A DNA stretch of 7,324 nt from Actinomycetes bacterium (GTDB lineage Bacteria > Actinomycetota > CALGFH01), in contig JASLIH010000368.1 in NCBI GenBank assembly GCA_030152105.1, forward strand, positions 1 through 7,324, given 5' to 3'. Positions within the stretch are counted from its first letter, which is position 1. Every line of letters starts with the position of its first letter. Shown piece by piece: positions 6,031 to 7,324 of this stretch. The notes beneath the pieces are model-generated. The model did not search any database. It was not told where the DNA came from and was given only the letters and a program-made list of their open reading frames with translations. The translations under genes and the position numbers were made by a program.

Positions 6031-7324
6031 GCGACCGTCAAGGGTGGGTCGGGCGCCTCGGGGACCGCGTCACCTCGACCTCCCAGCAACCCTCGTCCGG
6101 CCCCGAGCCGGGACACGGCCGTCCGGTCCGCTCTAACGGCCCCGACCCCACCCCGCTCCCGGTTCCTGGCGCTCGGGCCCGCCAGCCCGCCCCCGGCCCC
6201 GAGGGCCCCGCCCTCCGGGTCGTCCTGGTGTCCCGCGACAACATGCTCGCCGGCGCCCTCCGATCCCTGGTCGAGGCCCCCGGCGGGGTCCGCATGCTCG
6301 ACTGGTACAGCGAGGACCTCGACAGCGTCATCCGCCACGCCGACGTGGTCATCGTCGACATGCCCCCGACCCTCCACGACCGGACCTTCGCCGTCCTCGC
6401 CGGCCGCTTCCTGGGTCGCGTGGTCGTCCTCCTCCAGGAGGGCGAGCACGCCGAGGCCCTCCCCCCTGGCCCTTCCCGCGCCGTCCTCTACCGCCCCCTC
6501 CAGATCGGCGAGCTCTGGTCTGCCGTCTCGGGCGCGTCGGAGGCGTCGGTTACCGACGAGGCAGTCACCGACGATGTGCCGGAGGTTGTCGAGCGGCAGG
6601 GTCGGGTCGCGGACCCGGACCCGAGCCCCGAGCCGGACCCGAGCCCCGAGCCGGAGTTCCTGCCCGACCCGGAGCCGGACTCGGAGGTGGCCGCGGACGA
6701 CGAGCCGCCGGTCGATGCGGCGGCCGTCGAGGAGGAGGGTCAGGGCCTGCCGGTCGCGGAGTCGGGCCGGCTCATCGGCCTGAGCGGCCAGGAGCTGGAC
6801 CCGGTGGTGGGCCCGGGTCAGGTCGCGCCCGGGATGGACGAGGCCACCTACCAGCGGCTGCGCGGGTGGAAGACGAGCCCCGGGGTTCGCCAGCCGGCCA
6901 GGAGCAGGAAGGGCCAGGCGCCCGGGAAGCAGCGCTCGGACGCGAGTCGCGAGGCAGCGCGGCGGGCCAAGGCCGCCGACGCGGAAGCCCGTCGCGAGCA
7001 GGCCCGCCAGGCCAAGACGGCCCGTGAGGAGGAGCGCCGGGCCGCCCGCGCCGACGCGAGAACGGCGGCACGGGAGGAGTCCCTCCAGGCCCAGGCCGCG
7101 CAGGCCGAGGCCCGCCGGATCGCCCGCGAGGAGCGTCAGGCCCGCGCCGAGGAGGCCCGCCAGGCAAAGGCGGCCCGAGCGGGAGCCGGACTGGCGGCCC
7201 GCGAGGAGGCCCGCCAGGCCAAGGCAGCCCGCACTCAGGAACGAGCGGCCGCCCGTGCCGAGTCCCGCCAGGCCAGAGCCACCAGGGCCGAGGAGCGCCG
7301 CACCGCTCGAGCCGAGTCCCGCCA
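6027..7324 (+). CDS. Pseudo-receiver / acidic linker / long charged helix protein, 3' end cut by window
   Basis: A frame of 432 codons with no stop runs from a GTG at 6027 off the right edge. The GTG overlaps the sortase TGA (GTGA), and GGGAG (6015-6019) lies 7 bases upstream as a good ribosome site. Third positions are strongly G/C. Residues 1-60 are Pro/Gly/Arg-rich. Residues 63-168 resemble a response-regulator receiver: strand LRVVLV (63-68), VVIVDMP with D111 at the phospho-acceptor position, VVVLL (132-136) and YRPLQIGELWSAV (155-167). The acidic pair is replaced by S69-R70 and the conserved Lys of the 'KP' motif by R156, so normal phosphorylation is unlikely. Residues 172-262 are acidic and Pro-rich with PDPSPE twice (197-208). 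From about 303 to the edge the chain is almost only Ala, Arg, Glu, Gln and Lys, predicted as one long helix with ARQAK(A/T)AR motifs and an 18-residue period. No signal peptide is seen, so it is probably cytoplasmic. I do not recognise the family. Confidence 0.85.
   Translation, partial: MSDRQGWVGRLGDRVTSTSQQPSSGPEPGHGRPVRSNGPDPTPLPVPGARARQPAPGPEGPALRVVLVSRDNMLAGALRSLVEAPGGVRMLDWYSEDLDSVIRHADVVIVDMPPTLHDRTFAVLAGRFLGRVVVLLQEGEHAEALPPGPSRAVLYRPLQIGELWSAVSGASEASVTDEAVTDDVPEVVERQGRVADPDPSPEPDPSPEPEFLPDPEPDSEVAADDEPPVDAAAVEEEGQGLPVAESGRLIGLSGQELDPVVGPGQVAPGMDEATYQRLRGWKTSPGVRQPARSRKGQAPGKQRSDASREAARRAKAADAEARREQARQAKTAREEERRAARADARTAAREESLQAQAAQAEARRIAREERQARAEEARQAKAARAGAGLAAREEARQAKAARTQERAAARAESRQARATRAEERRTARAESR
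6615..6650 (+). repeat. 18-bp tandem duplication encoding PDPSPE twice
   Basis: The 18-base unit CCGGACCCGAGCCCCGAG occurs twice back to back (6615-6632 and 6633-6650) with no mismatch, and a partial third unit CCGGA follows. It encodes the acidic Pro-rich linker of the pseudo-receiver protein. Perfect identity suggests a recent slippage duplication, and copy number may vary between strains. Confidence 0.85.
7149..7324 (+). repeat. 54-bp (18-residue) periodic repeat in the charged helix
   Basis: The stretch 7149-7177 recurs with two mismatches at 7203-7231 (offset 54), diverged at 7257-7285, and again from 7311, where 14 bases to the edge are identical to 7257-7270. At protein level the frame reads EEARQAKAAR (375-384), EEARQAKAAR (393-402), AESRQARATR (411-420) and AESR (429-432). 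A related out-of-register copy, EQARQAKTAR, lies at residues 324-333 (6996-7025). The array runs off the window, so its full length is unknown. Confidence 0.85.

Noticed and set aside
5967..6449. A minus-strand 160-codon frame opposite the pseudo-receiver gene
   Set aside because: The plus frame is open to the edge, is coupled to the sortase by GTGA, has a ribosome site and carries receiver-like strands; the minus frame shows none of these.
6772..7167. A minus-strand 131-codon Pro/Arg/Gly-rich frame
   Set aside because: It is the antisense reading of the Ala/Arg/Glu helix repeats.
7149..7324. A CRISPR-like array, because of the regular repeats
   Set aside because: The repeats are in frame, coding and diverged at codon level, with no unique spacers; they are protein repeats.

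Overview
The window is very GC-rich, with G/C at nearly every third codon position, GTG starts, tight gene packing and strong GA-rich ribosome sites. A PdtaS-type sensor kinase, a class F sortase and a DUF4397 surface protein together point to the Actinomycetota. I see no mobile element, CRISPR array, RNA gene or sign of recent transfer. The genus cannot be told from this sequence; a soil or uncultured actinobacterial lineage is plausible.

Layout: (1) positions 1-1645, plus strand, hold most of a prolyl-oligopeptidase-type (S9) serine peptidase whose N-terminus is cut by the window edge. (2) After 25 bases it meets, tail to tail, a minus-strand pair. This is a PdtaS-like cytosolic histidine kinase (4178 down to 2730) followed 6 bases later by a D-2-hydroxyacid dehydrogenase (2723 down to 1671), probably co-transcribed and translationally coupled. 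(3) A 300-base divergent spacer (4179-4478), less GC-rich than its surroundings, is the only sizeable non-coding stretch. It carries palindromes on the kinase side and two hairpins on the other side; the second hairpin ends just before a perfect Shine-Dalgarno. (4) A plus-strand cluster runs from 4479 to the right edge. It contains a secreted two-domain DUF4397 protein with a C-terminal membrane segment, a class F sortase 16 bases later, and a third gene whose GTG start overlaps the sortase stop.

The third gene (6027 to beyond 7324) is open to the window edge. It encodes a degenerate receiver-like domain, an acidic Pro/Asp/Glu linker and a long Ala/Arg/Glu/Gln helix with an 18-residue period. 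I do not recognise this architecture, and it is the best candidate here for something undescribed. The cluster suggests a cell-surface module in which the sortase acts on, or beside, the DUF4397 protein. That protein has a signal peptide, a membrane segment and a basic tail but no LPXTG motif. How a cytoplasmic pseudo-receiver/helix protein would fit is unknown.

The kinase is also notable. It is a convincing PdtaS homologue, but it contains no cysteine at all, has no PdtaR-type regulator beside it in this window, and is coupled to a metabolic dehydrogenase.
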